From assembly GCF_027921745.1 (NCBI RefSeq), contig NC_079238.1, positions 4,030,001-4,094,000 of the forward strand: a stretch of DNA of 64,000 nt, written 5' to 3'. Of the stretch, positions 1 through 10,791 are shown piece after piece (position 1 is the first letter of the stretch; each line of letters opens with the position of its first letter). Below the pieces are notes generated by a model. It saw nothing but the letters and a program-made list of their open reading frames with translations. It did no database searches and was not told the origin of the DNA. The position numbers and the translations under genes are program-made. Source of the DNA: Schizosaccharomyces osmophilus (Eukaryota > Ascomycota > Schizosaccharomycetes > Schizosaccharomycetales > Schizosaccharomycetaceae).

Positions 1-394
1 TGCCCAATGACCTGATCATTCATAGCAGGAATATACTAGAGTAGAGTTAGCACCTGCTCATCAGACAGGAAAAGACACAACAAGTACATAGACGCCATCG
101 TTTTGCTCTCTCTAGTCATGTCTTCTTTGAGTGATTACAAATCGCACTATCGATTTTTCCTGACTCGAATTTCTTTCTACTTACTCTTTTCATTCTTGTA
201 TCCACCAATACAGTGTTTTTGACTCCCTGATGCAAAATACCAGGTCGAGAGACCTTGATTTTATCTTCATGATCGTGTTTTTGATGAACTAAGCCAGGAC
301 CTAGTCGAACAGTTCCTTGCTCTATTACATTAGACAACTTTACATCGTCTCCTGGAAAGTAGTAAGAAGGACTTGATTCTTTAACTTCTGACAT
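1..394 (-). CDS. rrp40: Exosome RNA-binding cap subunit Rrp40 (N-terminal part, cut by window edge)
   Basis: The first 81 or so residues of Rrp40, a cap subunit of the RNA exosome that helps thread RNA into the 3'-5' nuclease core in nucleus and cytoplasm. Exon 1 is 394-185, an intron (GTAAGT donor, GCTAACTC branch, CTAG acceptor) fills 184-36, and exon 2 starts at 35 and runs off the window. Across the splice the reading goes from VDTRMKR to YIPAMNDQVIG, which lines up with the Rrp40 pattern VDSQQKR-YVPVKGDHVIG. An earlier segment with GTVRLGPGL also fits the family N-terminus. The S1 and KH domains lie outside the window. The identity rests on these short matches and on its place beside the other c22A12 genes, where I recall S. 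pombe rrp40. Confidence 0.85.
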
Positions 395-686
395 GTTGTT
401 ATATTCGAAGTTCTTTATTGCAGTGTTTACCTTGGATGAAAATTACCGTTTTGCGCAGCACTAGAACGCTATTTGAATATAGTGGCTTATTTATGCCTTG
501 GTCCTTTGAACGACGGCTTTGTAAAAACAGTTTACTGTATCCCAACACAGTCTTTTATTACGTAAAGTGTATATAACAATACATGCTTCTTGTCGTTAAA
601 TATTCCTAGAGCACTCCCTTTCACAGTGTTATCTGGTAACAATGACCCATCTTTATAGACACAAACCAATATAAACATATGTCTGA

Positions 687-1283
687 ATGGCAGATAATCA
701 GTACTCCTCGCCGTTAGAAAGGCTAGACGGAATTGTAGACGATGAATTCAATGATAACTGCTCGAATACGGTGTTTGATCCACCATTCTATGGGCATCCC
801 ATGTTGATTCCGCCGTCTCCTTCATTGACTACGATGCTGCGAGCAAGGTCTACCACGCCCGAAGGAGACGAAATTGACGTCTCTGAAATGGATCAGCAGG
901 ATTGGGATATCATGGTCAAGGTCCCTACTTATGAATACTATGGATTCGTTCTGTACCTGGTATCGATGGTCGCTTTTGGCCTCTTCATCTTTTGGGCGAT
1001 TCTTCCAGCTTCTGCGTTAAATTATTTGGAAATACATTCCTACCTTTCTCGTTGGTGGGCACTGGCAATTCCAAGTTGGATATTGGTGCTGGTCATTTAT
1101 ATCCACGTTGCTTTGAGTGCATACAACACCGAAGTGCTGACAAGGCCTCTCAGTAGCTTGGAATTTTTAGTAGATCAATATTCCCAAGTAGGCGAAGAGG
1201 ATGGAGCCGCTTGCGGTCGTGTTGTCGACCTTCGCCTGTGCGATGTAAACCGTCAACGATACGAGGTCACAAATGCAAAGTAA
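687..1283 (+). CDS. PIG-P/Gpi19-type subunit of GPI-GlcNAc transferase
   Basis: A 198-residue ER membrane protein of the PIG-P family, an accessory subunit of the complex that adds N-acetylglucosamine to phosphatidylinositol in the first step of GPI-anchor synthesis. Residues 1-80 are polar and poorly conserved. The PIG-P core starts near residue 82 with YEYYGFVLYLVS, followed by two membrane helices (about 84-107 and 124-145) separated by the family-typical WWALAIPSW segment. Then comes NTEVLTRPL and a C-terminal DLRLCDVNRQRY that matches the conserved acidic/EVN tail. It is a single exon. An out-of-frame ATG seven bases upstream opens only a different frame. It is longer at the N-terminus than human PIG-P, as in other fungi. 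Confidence 0.85.
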   Translation: MADNQYSSPLERLDGIVDDEFNDNCSNTVFDPPFYGHPMLIPPSPSLTTMLRARSTTPEGDEIDVSEMDQQDWDIMVKVPTYEYYGFVLYLVSMVAFGLFIFWAILPASALNYLEIHSYLSRWWALAIPSWILVLVIYIHVALSAYNTEVLTRPLSSLEFLVDQYSQVGEEDGAACGRVVDLRLCDVNRQRYEVTNAK

Positions 1284-1607
1284 GGATGGCTCCAGGAAAT
1301 CAGATGACCTTTATGTTGGCTTTTTTTTCTCTTTTACTACTAACCCTTAATGACACAATTCATGATATGTTTACAAAGATGCTGAGCGAATGTGGACTTC
1401 GGTTCTTTCATTCATAGGATAATAGTTATATTTCATCGTAATCTTTCATTAGATTGACAAATAGAGATAAATGATTTTGCTTCATAGATGAGAAGTCTTT
1501 TGACAGGCATTCATTAGTATATGTATAGATAGTCCAAAACATTGGGAATTTAGTATCTCGAAAGTACTGAGAGAAACAAAGATGCACCCGTTCAGCAAAC
1601 AGCAAAT
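1284..1607. other. Convergent 3' flanks
   Basis: 324 bases between two convergent genes. It is AT-rich, with no conserved coding potential or RNA motif that I can see. It probably holds the two 3' UTRs and terminators. Confidence 0.5.
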
Positions 1608-2767
1608 CTATTCCCAATCGTCATCTTCATCATTATCTTTACCTTTATTAGGCTTCGTGTTGTCCTTCTCTGTAGTGGGAGTCTCTGGAGTTACCTTTTC
1701 ATCAGCGTGACTAACAGAAGGAGTTGAAGTAGCGCTCTTCTTTTCGTTTTGTTCCGGGTCAAGCTCGTCCTTAGTATCTTTAGAAACTTCTTCCTTTCTT
1801 TTACTTGTATCCTTATCGGCTTTTTCTTCTTCAACATCGCTTTTTTCATCATCCCAACTAAATATTTCTTCTTCATTGTGTATTGAACTCATAGACTTCG
1901 TTGGTCGAATTCCTTCCTTGTACCAAAAGAAACGTTTCCAAAATGCGTCGTAGGAAACTTGAGAAGGCACCAATTGTTCCATCTGATTACGTAGACTTTC
2001 ATAGGTTTGAAGGAGACCCGAAATTTCATCAGTCTTGCTGTCAATGGAAATCTCCTTTTCCCAATCTTTGTAACCTTCATCAGACACGGGATTTCGAAAC
2101 AGGTCTGAGTTTTCAATCAATCGCAAAATTTGCTTTTCCTGACGGCTCAAACTAAGATGGGTTAGACTCATTCTGTTCAATTAATACGGCAGAATTGTGC
2201 TTCCTTCACATATTGTAAATTGCATGAAGAGTCACTGCTCAACAATTTTATCATCTACTTTACTTACAATAAACTTGCGCGAGAAGATTTGGATCTGCTT
2301 AATCTTGATTCTTCTTCTTCCTTTGGAGTGACCTGCAGCGCTTTATCTAAAAATCCATTGACCGTCGTTCCAAAACTATTCCAATAACGACCTGCTGACT
2401 CTTCCACTTTGCGAATATTCTCCAATGTCGAGCCTGAGGAAGTACCCTCTTCAAATTGTGCTTTCAAATTGCTCACTCCTGTGTTCGCACGCTCTCTTGT
2501 ATCACCTATGAAGCTTTCACCCTTCATACAATGAGTTAACTCATTATCCTCCTTTTATCTCGCATACCTTTTCTTTAAATTTACTCCAGAAGGGACCGAA
2601 TTTTCCTCCAGTTAAGGACTACTCATTGTCAGTTTTAAGCCTTGACGATTTGCACTAAGAAGACATACGTCCAATGCGGATCCCATTTCTTCTTTTAATT
2701 TCTCATATCCTTCTTCGTTTTGCTCTTCTGTTGTAGCATTCGGGCTCATATAATCATAAAGATCCAT
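1608..2767 (-). CDS. BSD-domain protein
   Basis: A four-exon gene: 2767-2669, 2618-2568, 2521-2268 and 2172-1608, giving 322 residues. All junctions keep frame: GTATGT/GAGTAG, then GTATGC/GAAG, then GTAAGT/AACAG. The tiny second exon encodes GGKFGPFWSKFKEK, an aromatic/basic motif common near the N-terminus of this family. The BSD domain lies in exon 4, with the hallmark tandem aromatics in the segment VSYDAFWKRFFWY. The C-terminal 90 residues are acidic, Lys/Glu-rich and probably disordered, ending DNDEDDDWE. BSD domains also occur in TFIIH p62 and synapse-associated proteins, but this architecture is that of the cytoplasmic/DOS2-like BSD group, whose function is not well defined. The third intron's AAG acceptor is the least certain junction. 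Confidence 0.8.
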
Positions 2768-3450
2768 TCTGTCTTCTTTTAAAAATATGTGTAGTTTTCG
2801 TCAGATGTGTCATTAAGGGCGATTGCTGTTTCTCAACTAAAAACACGGCTCACAAGTTGCACGAAGGAAAAGTGTTTAAATAAAAAAGAATTTTAAGACA
2901 ATACGTATTTTTTCCAACTCCATCCCACCTATTGTTCAATGCGGTGTTTCTTTGAATTACAATACTCTGGAAGCTCACTTGTTTATCAAAAATAAAAGAA
3001 TGTAACGTTTTTATTAGAGACTATATACTCTTCATGCTAATAACAAAGGAAAGAGTTGTTATACATTATTTCTGATTTAAAATGGCATTTGAACGACATC
3101 ACACTTTAAAAACCCCGTTAGCTAATATCATGCACTATTTGCAAAGATAACATCAGCACCAGTTAGCTTAGCTAAAGTACATCAACTAACCTAACGGCTT
3201 TTCACAAATGATCGGTCGTTCAGTAAAGGAATAACATGCACTGATATTAATTTCGAAGGGACATCAATTCAGTTATCCAACCTTCGAAGTAACAATGAAA
3301 GCTGCAGCTGAACTCATTAAAATAACTGATTTAATCATAATCATTTTCTCAAGAAACATTAATAAATTATTGGAAACCTTAATATTTTTTAAGATTTATA
3401 TTGTCTTATTAGTGCATGAAAATTTTTGAACGATGGTTCCACATCACACT
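2768..3450. other. BiP 3' flank / BSD-gene 5' flank
   Basis: About 680 bases holding the 3' UTR of bip1 and the promoter of the BSD gene (both minus strand). There is no convincing ORF. It contains one copy of a repeat whose other copy overlaps the bip1 stop codon (listed separately). Several GTTAGCT/AGCTAAC-like short inverted motifs lie at 3115-3200. Confidence 0.5.
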
Positions 3451-3455
3451 TTAAA
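3088..3455. repeat. Two-copy direct repeat flanking the bip1 3' end
   Basis: The 15-mer ACATCACACTTTAAA occurs at 3096-3110 and again at 3441-3455. In both copies it is preceded by TTTGAACG (3088-3095 and 3425-3432). The second copy has eight extra bases between the two blocks. Copy two spans the bip1 stop codon. The copies are about 340 bp apart, in the same orientation, inside the probable bip1 3' UTR. Confidence 0.85.
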
Positions 3456-5442
3456 GTTCATCAGCATCATCAAAGTCCTCATCGTCTTCGTCAGCTCCAG
3501 CTCCAGCTCCTTCGGAGTAAAGCTTTTGAGTAACAGGATGAACGACTTGATCAACCTTTTGACGTTGATCATCAAGTTCTTCCTTAGATGCCTCAGCACC
3601 TTCGACTTCAAGCCATTCGATAACATCCTCTACGGCGTCTAAAACAGCTTGCTTGTCCTCCTCGCTAACTTTACCACCAAGTTGTTCTTTATCAGTGAAT
3701 TGAGTTTTCAAGGCGTAAACGTAGTTCTCAAGACCATTACGAGCTTCAATGCGTTCCTTCAAAATCTTGTCCTCTTCGGAATACTGCTCGGCTTCTTTAA
3801 CCATACGTTCAATGTCTTCCTCGGACAAACGGCCCTTATCATTCTTGATAACAAGTCTTTCAGGCTTGCCCTTACCAGACTTGTCAAGAGCGGAAACGGT
3901 CAATACACCGTTAGCGTCGACTTCAAAAGTAACTTCAATTTGAGGAACACCACGAGGGGCGGGAGGAATGCCACGCAAGTCGAATTTACCAAGTAGGTTG
4001 TTGTCCTTGGTCAAAGTACGTTCACCTTCAAATACTTGAATCAAAACGGTGTTTTGATTGTCACTGGCGGTAGAGAAAACTTGAGACTTACGAGTAGGAA
4101 TGGGTGAGTTACGGCGAATAAGGTGAGTCATGACACCACCGGTAGTTTCAATACCCAAAGTCAAGGGGATGACATCCAATAGTACAATGTTATCACTTCC
4201 TTCTTCACCAGACAGAACACCAGCTTGAACAGCGGCACCATAAGCCACAGCCTCATCGGGGTTAATACCCTTAGAAGACTTCTTACCAAAGAAGTTCTCC
4301 AAGAGTTCTTGAACCTTGGGAATACGAGTGGAACCACCGACAAGTACAATGTCATCAACTTGTGCTTTCTTGAGTCCAGAATCCTTCAAAACTTGCTCAA
4401 CAGGCTTCAAAGTTCTCTTGAAAAGGTCCATGTTCAATTCTTCAAACTTGGCACGAGACAAAGTTTCAGAAAAGTCCTTACCATCGTGGAAAGAATCGAT
4501 TTCAATACGGGCGGACTTTTGTGAAGACAAAGTACGCTTAGCCTTTTCAACTTCACGCTTAAGCTTACCGATGGACTTGGCATCCTTGGTAACGTCGACA
4601 TTGTTCTTACGGTTATACAAACGGGCCAAGTAGTTGATGATCTTGTTGTCGAAGTCTTCACCACCAAGATGAGTGTCACCAGATGTGGCCAAAACTTCAA
4701 ACACACCATTGTCAATGGACAAGAGAGAAACATCAAAAGTACCACCACCCAAATCATAAACGATAATATGCTTTTCGCTGTCAGTCTTATCCAAGCCGTA
4801 AGCAATAGCTGCGGCAGTGGGTTCGTTGACGATACGAATAACATTAAGACCAGCGATAGTACCAGCGTCCTTGGTGGCTTGACGTTGAGCGTCGTTGAAG
4901 TAAGCGGGAACGGTGACAACAGCGTGGGTGACGGGTTGTCCAAGGTAAGTTTCAGCAGTTTGCTTCATCTTACCAAGAATCATGGCAGAAATTTCTTCGG
5001 GTGTGAATTCCTTTGTCTTACCACCGTAGGCAACTTCAACGAGAGGACGGTTCTTCTGGTTGACAATTTTGAAAGGAAGAGACTTGATATCTCTAGTCAT
5101 AGTCTTTTCGTCAAACTTACGGCCAATAAGACGCTTAATGTCGAAAATGGTGTTTTCGGGATTGGCAGGAGCCTGGTTCTTAGCTGCCTCACCAACCAAA
5201 CGTTCTTCGTCGGTGAAACCAACATAAGAAGGAGTGATACGGCTACCTTGGTCATTGGCGATGATTTCAACACGACCATTCTTCATAACAGCCACACAGG
5301 AGTATGTAGTACCAAGATCAATACCGATGACAGTTCCATAGTTTTCAGTTTCGTTTTTCTCCGAATTGGCGAAAACTGAGGGCAAAAGAACAAACAAAGC
5401 TACAAAGTAGCTGAAAATGCTGAAAAGTTGAAACTTCCTCAT
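3451..5442 (-). CDS. bip1: ER lumenal Hsp70 chaperone BiP
   Basis: A complete intronless 663-residue BiP/Kar2, the ATP-driven Hsp70 of the ER lumen. It assists folding and translocation and binds unfolded-protein sensors. A hydrophobic signal peptide (about residues 1-25, ending VFA) precedes the nucleotide-binding domain. Visible Hsp70 signatures are IDLGTTYS (41-48), [14 protein letters not shown] and [12 protein letters not shown]. The [11 protein letters not shown] loop, the [20 protein letters not shown] linker (here [16 protein letters not shown]) and the substrate-binding domain follow. The C-terminus is acidic and ends ADEL, the ER-retrieval tetrapeptide I also recall for S. pombe BiP, rather than HDEL/KDEL. 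The strong bias toward preferred codons suggests high expression. In S. pombe, Ire1 cuts the bip1 3' UTR and stabilises the mRNA; the long 3' flank here is compatible with that but does not prove it. Confidence 0.98.
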   Translation of the reverse strand: MRKFQLFSIFSYFVALFVLLPSVFANSEKNETENYGTVIGIDLGTTYSCVAVMKNGRVEIIANDQGSRITPSYVGFTDEERLVGEAAKNQAPANPENTIFDIKRLIGRKFDEKTMTRDIKSLPFKIVNQKNRPLVEVAYGGKTKEFTPEEISAMILGKMKQTAETYLGQPVTHAVVTVPAYFNDAQRQATKDAGTIAGLNVIRIVNEPTAAAIAYGLDKTDSEKHIIVYDLGGGTFDVSLLSIDNGVFEVLATSGDTHLGGEDFDNKIINYLARLYNRKNNVDVTKDAKSIGKLKREVEKAKRTLSSQKSARIEIDSFHDGKDFSETLSRAKFEELNMDLFKRTLKPVEQVLKDSGLKKAQVDDIVLVGGSTRIPKVQELLENFFGKKSSKGINPDEAVAYGAAVQAGVLSGEEGSDNIVLLDVIPLTLGIETTGGVMTHLIRRNSPIPTRKSQVFSTASDNQNTVLIQVFEGERTLTKDNNLLGKFDLRGIPPAPRGVPQIEVTFEVDANGVLTVSALDKSGKGKPERLVIKNDKGRLSEEDIERMVKEAEQYSEEDKILKERIEARNGLENYVYALKTQFTDKEQLGGKVSEEDKQAVLDAVEDVIEWLEVEGAEASKEELDDQRQKVDQVVHPVTQKLYSEGAGAGADEDDEDFDDADEL

Positions 5443-5582
5443 TTTTATAAAGAATGATTCAGTCTAACCTTGGAATTCTCTATACAATAACAAGACCAAC
5501 AATAAAGACTTGATATTTTTTTTAAAAATATGAACAGGTAATCAATGAAGAATCAATTACTGCACAAATTTTAAAATTAATG

Positions 5583-5600
5583 CTTTATATACTTTTTATA
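5583..5600 (-). promoter_or_regulatory. TATA elements of bip1
   Basis: Read on the minus strand, this stretch gives TATAAAAAG followed by TATATAAAG, about 140-155 bp upstream of the BiP start codon. That is a plausible distance for a fission yeast core promoter. No complete heat-shock element was identified; TTCnnGAA at 5695-5702 is the nearest match. Confidence 0.5.
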
Positions 5601-5742
5601 GGTTAAGTACAGTTTGGTTTGTGGTAAGTGTTTATACATCGCTCGGAATCCCGCTAAGTAACGCGGGGAGCAGTCACATGTCGTTTACTAGTATCTTCCA
5701 GAACACTTTCATTTGAATAAAAATAAGAATGTAGGTGAGAAT

Positions 5743-5805
5743 GTAAACAATTCGCTTCGTAAAGTCTATTTTAGAAATGTAAACAAAGCGATGCTCTGTA
5801 AACAA
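5743..5805 (+). promoter_or_regulatory. Cluster of three forkhead (FLEX-core) motifs
   Basis: GTAAACAA occurs exactly at 5743-5750, 5779-5786 and 5798-5805. This is the core bound by fission yeast forkhead factors (Fkh2, Sep1, Mei4). Three copies in 63 bp is more than expected by chance in 1.1 kb of this base composition, but binding is inferred only. Confidence 0.5.
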
Positions 5806-6583
5806 ATAATATGTGTATAAATAATGGATGGAAGAGGCCCATGGTCGCAATTTCAGTATTTATTGAACTCAATAGTTATTAATCTCTCTTTTTTTTTTTT
5901 TTGGAATACAGGGTTCCAAGGAAGGATGTACATTAGATACATACGTTTGTAGTGATCTTTAGGTTTTGAAAAATCTTTTCTTGCTGTTAAAATATCATCC
6001 AGCACATGTCATGAGGTTTATTCTTGTACACTGTACTTTTTGTCTTTTATTTGAACATTTCATTCCTTGCAATGCTACCATTCAAAGTTTGCATAGGTGA
6101 ATGAAATAAAGGTTCGTTTCTAAAAATATAGCCGGGGAAAATGAAATTTATTGAATCGTAGCAACTTTAACTTATGTAACTTGGTAGAAACGACCGCCAA
6201 AGTCCTTTTTTTTCGATTATCAAATTTGGTGTGAGTATTCAATAAGCAAGCTAGGGTTGTTAACTAGTTTTGTGGAAACGCTGAGTTTTAATTAATTGCT
6301 ATAGTATTAGTTTTAAAAATTAATGCAATACTAATAGGAATTTGGCAATGGAAATGAAGATAAGGAGCATACTTGAACGAAAAGATTTGCCTAAATAAGA
6401 GGCCTCTCTTCTTCATCAAAATTTTTTAGTAAAATTGAAAACAATAAAAACTAAAAAAAGATTGTATTCATTTAATTATTGTACTTGTAATCTTCGGTGA
6501 TATAGCGGAATCAACGAGACGCTGTAGCTATGCCTTTCTGTCTTACATACCCTTGATGCTTCTTACTACTGACCAAATTCATC

Positions 6584-8126
6584 ATGTCGGCAAAATCCAT
6601 TAGAGAGGTAAAGAAAAGCAAAGTTATTTTAATTTGAGGAATTCTGTTCATTTACTAACGAATTTTAGTTTGATGGTAAGGCTGTTTTGGCCTATTGGTT
6701 GAACAAGTCTCCTAGCATTTCTAAAGAAGCATACAAAACTCCTTCTACCAATCCAGATACTCGTCTCGCTCATATTCAATTTCCACTACCTAATAGTGAA
6801 GCTCCCGCTAACTCATCTACTTACAAACAAGTTGTTGAGGATGTCTTTGCTGAAGTAGCTCGTCAACACCCTTGGGTCCTTACATCAAAGCTTGTTGCAA
6901 AGCCAGACCAGCTAATTAAACGTCGTGGTAAAACTGGACTTTTGAAATTAAATGCTACTTGGGATGAAGCTAAAGAGTGGATTCGTGAACGTGCTGGTCA
7001 ACCACAGCAAGTCCAACACGCTGTTGGCCTTTTAATTACTTTTTTGGTAGAGCCTTTTGTCCCTCATTCCTCCGATGCAGAGTATTACATCAACATTAAC
7101 TCTGTACGTGAAGGAGATTGGATATTGTTTTGCAATGAAGGTGGTGTTGACGTTGGTGATGTCGACGCAAAGGCTAAAAAGATTTTGATCCCTGTACGTC
7201 TCGAGAACTTCCCTTCTCGTAGTGAAATTTCCAATACTCTTCTTTCAGACATTCCAGAGAAGCAACATGACTCCCTAGTCGATTTCATCATTCGTCTATA
7301 TTCGGTTTATGTTGACTGTCAATTCACGTACTTGGAGATCAATCCTTTGGTTGTTATTCCTAACGGTTCTGGTGCTGATGTGTACTATTTGGATCTTGCT
7401 GCAAAGCTTGACCAAACTGCCGATTTTGAATGTGGTTCAAAGTGGGCTGTTGCTCGTACTGCTGAAGCTTTGGGCATTAAATCCGAAAATGAAGACGATT
7501 CTAAACCTATTACAGCTGACTATGGTCCACCCATGGCTTTTCCAGCTCCATTTGGTCGCGATTTGAGTAAAGAGGAAGCTTATGTTCAAGAACTCGATGC
7601 CAAGACCGGTGCTTCTCTGAAGTTAACCATAATGAATCCCAATGGCCGTGTTTGGAACCTTGTTGCCGGTGGTGGTGCCTCAGTGGTTTATGCTGATGCC
7701 GTTGCTGTTAATGGTGCTGCAGACGAATTAGCAAATTACGGTGAATACAGTGGTGCTCCTACGGATGGTCAAACTTACGAATATGCCAAGACAGTTTTGG
7801 ATTTGATGACCCGTGGCAAGCCCCGTCCCGACGGTAAAATTCTTTTTATTGGTGGTGGTATTGCAAACTTCACTTCCCCTGCTGTAACATTCCGTGCCAT
7901 TTCTCGTGCTTTGGGAGAATTCAAAGACAAGTTGCTTGAACACAAAGTTTCAGTTTGGGTTCGTCGTGCTGGCCCCAACTACCAAGAAGGTCTCCGCGTC
8001 ATTCGCGAGGCTGGCGAAAAGTACAATCTTTCCTTGAAGGTGTACGGTCCAGAATGCCACATCAGCGGTATTGTCCCAATGGGTTTAGGTAAGGCACCTG
8101 TAGCGCCAGAATGGCAAATGGCCTAA
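6584..8126 (+). CDS. ATP-citrate lyase, ATP-grasp/citrate-binding subunit
   Basis: A two-exon gene, 6584-6607 and 6669-8126 (intron GTAAAG...ACTAACG...TTTTAG), encoding 493 residues. The spliced N-terminus MSAKSIREFDGKAVLAYWL matches the start of animal ATP-citrate lyase (MSAKAI...), which fixes the 8-codon first exon. Fungi split the enzyme: this subunit carries the ATP-grasp domain (about 1-240) and the citrate/CoA-side domain (about 250-493, with GRVWNLVAGGGASVVYAD and ILFIGGGIANFT). The catalytic His subunit is encoded elsewhere. The enzyme makes cytosolic acetyl-CoA and oxaloacetate from citrate, CoA and ATP, so it supplies the acetyl-CoA carboxylase (Cut6) at the other end of the window. 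Confidence 0.95.
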
Positions 8127-8499
8127 GAAGCCTTGAGACGTATGATTTTGCAATGTATGGCTACTATTGAATGTTTTGTTCAGATTATATATGTATGTTT
8201 TGGTAATAAATTTGTTTCTTTTCCTTGAGTGATGCTAAATTTGTAAAACGATAGATATACTTTAATTTGTTGCTACGTTTCAGCTTACAGTATAAATAAT
8301 ATTGGTATATTTGCAATCAAAAAAATTCATAAATAAAGAATTGCTATTACCAAGAAGTGCACTTTCCGAGCACTTTTCTAAAAAAAAAAATAAAAAATTC
8401 ATCATCATCATGGCAAACTCGTCATTTATATGGGAAAAGGATTCAGGGAAAGATGGGCAAGACGTAAAATAAATATCAGGTCCCTCTTTTGGTCCATTC
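8127..8499. other. Convergent 3' flanks
   Basis: 373 bases between the convergent ATP-citrate lyase and dehydrogenase genes. There is an AATAAA-type signal at 8204-8210 for the plus-strand gene, a short A-run near 8381-8390 and a CATCAT microrepeat at 8400-8411. Nothing else was recognised. Confidence 0.5.
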
Positions 8500-9282
8500 T
8501 TAAATAGAAGTGTATCCACCGTCAACCTTAAGGTCCAAACCTGTAACATAACTAGCAGCATCACTAGCCAAATATACGTAGGCACCAACCAATTCTCTGG
8601 GTAAGCCAATACGACGGAAAGGTGTGTAGGGAACCCATTCTTCGTGCATTCCACCAGTCATATCAGTGGAGATGTAACCAGGAGAAACAACGTTAACACG
8701 AGCGAAAGGAGCCCATTCAACAGCCAAGCTCTTACAAAGATGAATTACACCAGCCTTGGAAGCATTGTAAGCAGCTTGCTTCTGAGGAACGTTGACAATG
8801 GCACCTGACATAGAGCCAGTAGCAGTAAGACTACCAAATCCTTGCTTTTCGAAAACAGCACCAGCAACGTGACCAACGTTAAAGATACCGTTGAGGTTGA
8901 TATTAATGTCCTTGTACCACTCTTCAGGAGTCATTTCAATTGCAGATTTACCGGTACAAACACCAGCGTTTGCAACAACAGTGTCGATTTGGCCAAACTG
9001 CTTCAAAGCCTCGTCAAACACACTCTTAACTTGATTACAATCACTAACGTTGCATTTTATTGCAATTGCCTTCACACCATACTTTTGACCAATTTCCTTC
9101 GCTTGACTCTCGGCATTGGTGCTATTGTAGGTAATCACTACATCAGCTCCAGATTGGGCAAAAGCTTTAGCAACATCTAAACCGATACCCTTAGAGCATC
9201 CGTAAAGAAGGGCCTTCTTGCCTTTTAGGCTCAAGAGGTCAGTAATGGATCTTTCGTTAATGTTCTTAGCAGGAGGGCTCAT
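8500..9282 (-). CDS. Short-chain dehydrogenase/reductase
   Basis: A single-exon, 260-residue classical SDR. I place the start at the first ATG (9282); the open frame runs nine codons further only from a TTG. The cofactor motif is present as YGCSKGIG (a Tyr where Thr is usual in TGxxxGxG), followed by NAGVCTG and the catalytic GSMSG serine. YNASKAG supplies the Tyr/Lys pair, and SPGYISTDM follows. An Asn at the ITYN position after the second strand suggests NADP(H). The sequence resembles fungal polyol/sorbose or xylulose reductases, but the substrate cannot be read from the sequence. The strongly preferred codons and the TATA palindrome upstream suggest high or stress-induced expression. Confidence 0.9.
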   Translation of the reverse strand: MSPPAKNINERSITDLLSLKGKKALLYGCSKGIGLDVAKAFAQSGADVVITYNSTNAESQAKEIGQKYGVKAIAIKCNVSDCNQVKSVFDEALKQFGQIDTVVANAGVCTGKSAIEMTPEEWYKDININLNGIFNVGHVAGAVFEKQGFGSLTATGSMSGAIVNVPQKQAAYNASKAGVIHLCKSLAVEWAPFARVNVVSPGYISTDMTGGMHEEWVPYTPFRRIGLPRELVGAYVYLASDAASYVTGLDLKVDGGYTSI

Positions 9283-10791
9283 TTTCGTTTCTAATTGTGA
9301 TTTTATCAAAAGTTGATGAACTATGCTGCTTCAAGAATATATGGGCGACTATATATAGTCTTCCTCTTGGTCAAATTATTCACGATGATGAAGAAGATGA
9401 TGATGTTGAAAATGATGTTATGCCACATTGATCATTTCAGCGATGATTTCACTTTTGGGTTCGCTTTCTTCTTTCACAGCTTCTTTGATGGAATTACCGC
9501 CGGTAAATACTTGTCACGATAATCCCATGCCACAGTCAGGATTCTCAATTTTTTTTTTTTTTTTTTCGGATGTTTTGTAACTTTCCGCATGAGGTAGACA
9601 TGAATAACAAGTCTGTTTCATAGCTTAAATACATTCTGTTAATATTGAAACCCAAATAAATAAATAAATTAGAAATACAAAAGAGAAGAAAAGCTGCAGA
9701 AAACCTTACTAGTGGCGATTTCTAGATACGTTTTTCTTCTCTTGTATTCCTTCCAAAGTTTGCGACTTCAGAGGTAACCGGCTGTTCCTGTCATTGGGAT
9801 TTTGTGGGATTTTTTGATATCGCCGACCTTTCTAGTTTAGAATTAAATTCATAACCTTCCTTAAATATTTAGAAATACCTTAAAGAATTACTTCTCCCGT
9901 ATATCGTATATTAAACAAAAAAGAAATGTGGGTATGATGTAACCTGACACCGTAATAGGAAGATTGATTCAAGTAGCATCTGACTCTGGAACAGTTTTGT
10001 TTCTACTCTAGCTAGTTATTTCTTTTCTGTTTACCGTGAAGTAAGTGCCTCCTGCACTTTCTTGAACAAATACGTAGTTGACAACACAATATTATGGAAG
10101 TGATGGATGCTCTTCTAAAAGACTAACGAGTACAAAGAATTCTACTTTGATTTCTTGATTTCCTAGTATAAATAAAATGTCTGTTTAAATTGTGTATAAT
10201 TTTTTCTTTGAAATATCGCACCGTTCTTTTCTGTACTACATACGCGATAGTATCATGCATGTCGAGTAATAATAAAGATTTAAAAAAAGCATACTATTCA
10301 TTTCTCATGTGTACCAGGACTAAAATCACAGTGTTTATTCATATACTCTTTACGTATATATACCGACACTAATATTACAGAATATTTTTTTATCGGCTCG
10401 TACGGTCAAGCAATTTTTACAGCACTCAGTTGTTATGCTCACAATCTGAAATAGCAAACAGTCCCCGAAAGCAATTTAGTTGTCGTTAACGGTTTAAACG
10501 TCCATTCCGCCAGTAAACGAAAAAGTTTGCTATTGCTTTGGGAGCTTCATTCTTGATTTTGGAAAAAGTCTTCGCATCTTCTTTTCCGGGGTAAGCTCAA
10601 TCGCTTCACGTTTGGAACTCTCTATTGGGACTTTGGAATTGAATCGCACTTTTTCATCCTGTTTATTTTTTGGCACCCTTTTCTATTGCATAATTTTCCT
10701 GTTTATATTTTCTTGTCATAATACTTGACATCTTTTCATTTTTTTTATCACCGTTCCTGTTTTTGTCACAATCGCTGGATTCCAAACAACT
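9283..10791. other. Divergent SDR / HAD-phosphatase intergenic region
   Basis: 1.5 kb with no convincing ORF. It contains a GATGAAGAAGATG-like microrepeat at 9383-9415 and a T-run at 9549-9567. A spliceosome-like pair (GTAAGT at 10041 and GACTAACGAG at 10121-10130) could mark an untranslated intron. I see no tRNA or snoRNA motifs. Confidence 0.4.
9347..9360 (-). promoter_or_regulatory. Palindromic TATA box of the SDR gene
   Basis: GACTATATATAGTC is a perfect 14-bp palindrome centred on TATATA, 65-78 bp upstream of the SDR start codon. It is a plausible TATA box for the minus-strand gene. Confidence 0.5.

Larger units (their letters stand above)
5443..6583. other. Divergent bip1 / ATP-citrate lyase promoter region
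   Basis: 1.1 kb between divergent genes. It holds a HomolD-like CAGTCACA at 5671-5678, a cluster of three GTAAACAA forkhead boxes (listed separately), a plus-strand TATAAATA at 5816-5823 and a T-run near 5888-5902. A plus-strand non-coding transcript starting near 5850 is possible, but I cannot identify one. The remainder to 6583 is AT-rich without ORFs. Confidence 0.45.

Noticed and set aside
4434-4943. 169-codon minus-strand frame inside bip1
   Set aside because: It is a shifted frame within the BiP coding sequence, low in complexity (Ser/Leu/Thr-rich) with no homology signal.
4669-5379. Long plus-strand open frame (236 codons) opposite bip1
   Set aside because: It is antisense to a highly conserved, codon-biased Hsp70 gene. 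Such mirror frames are expected from the codon pattern and no family motif is present.
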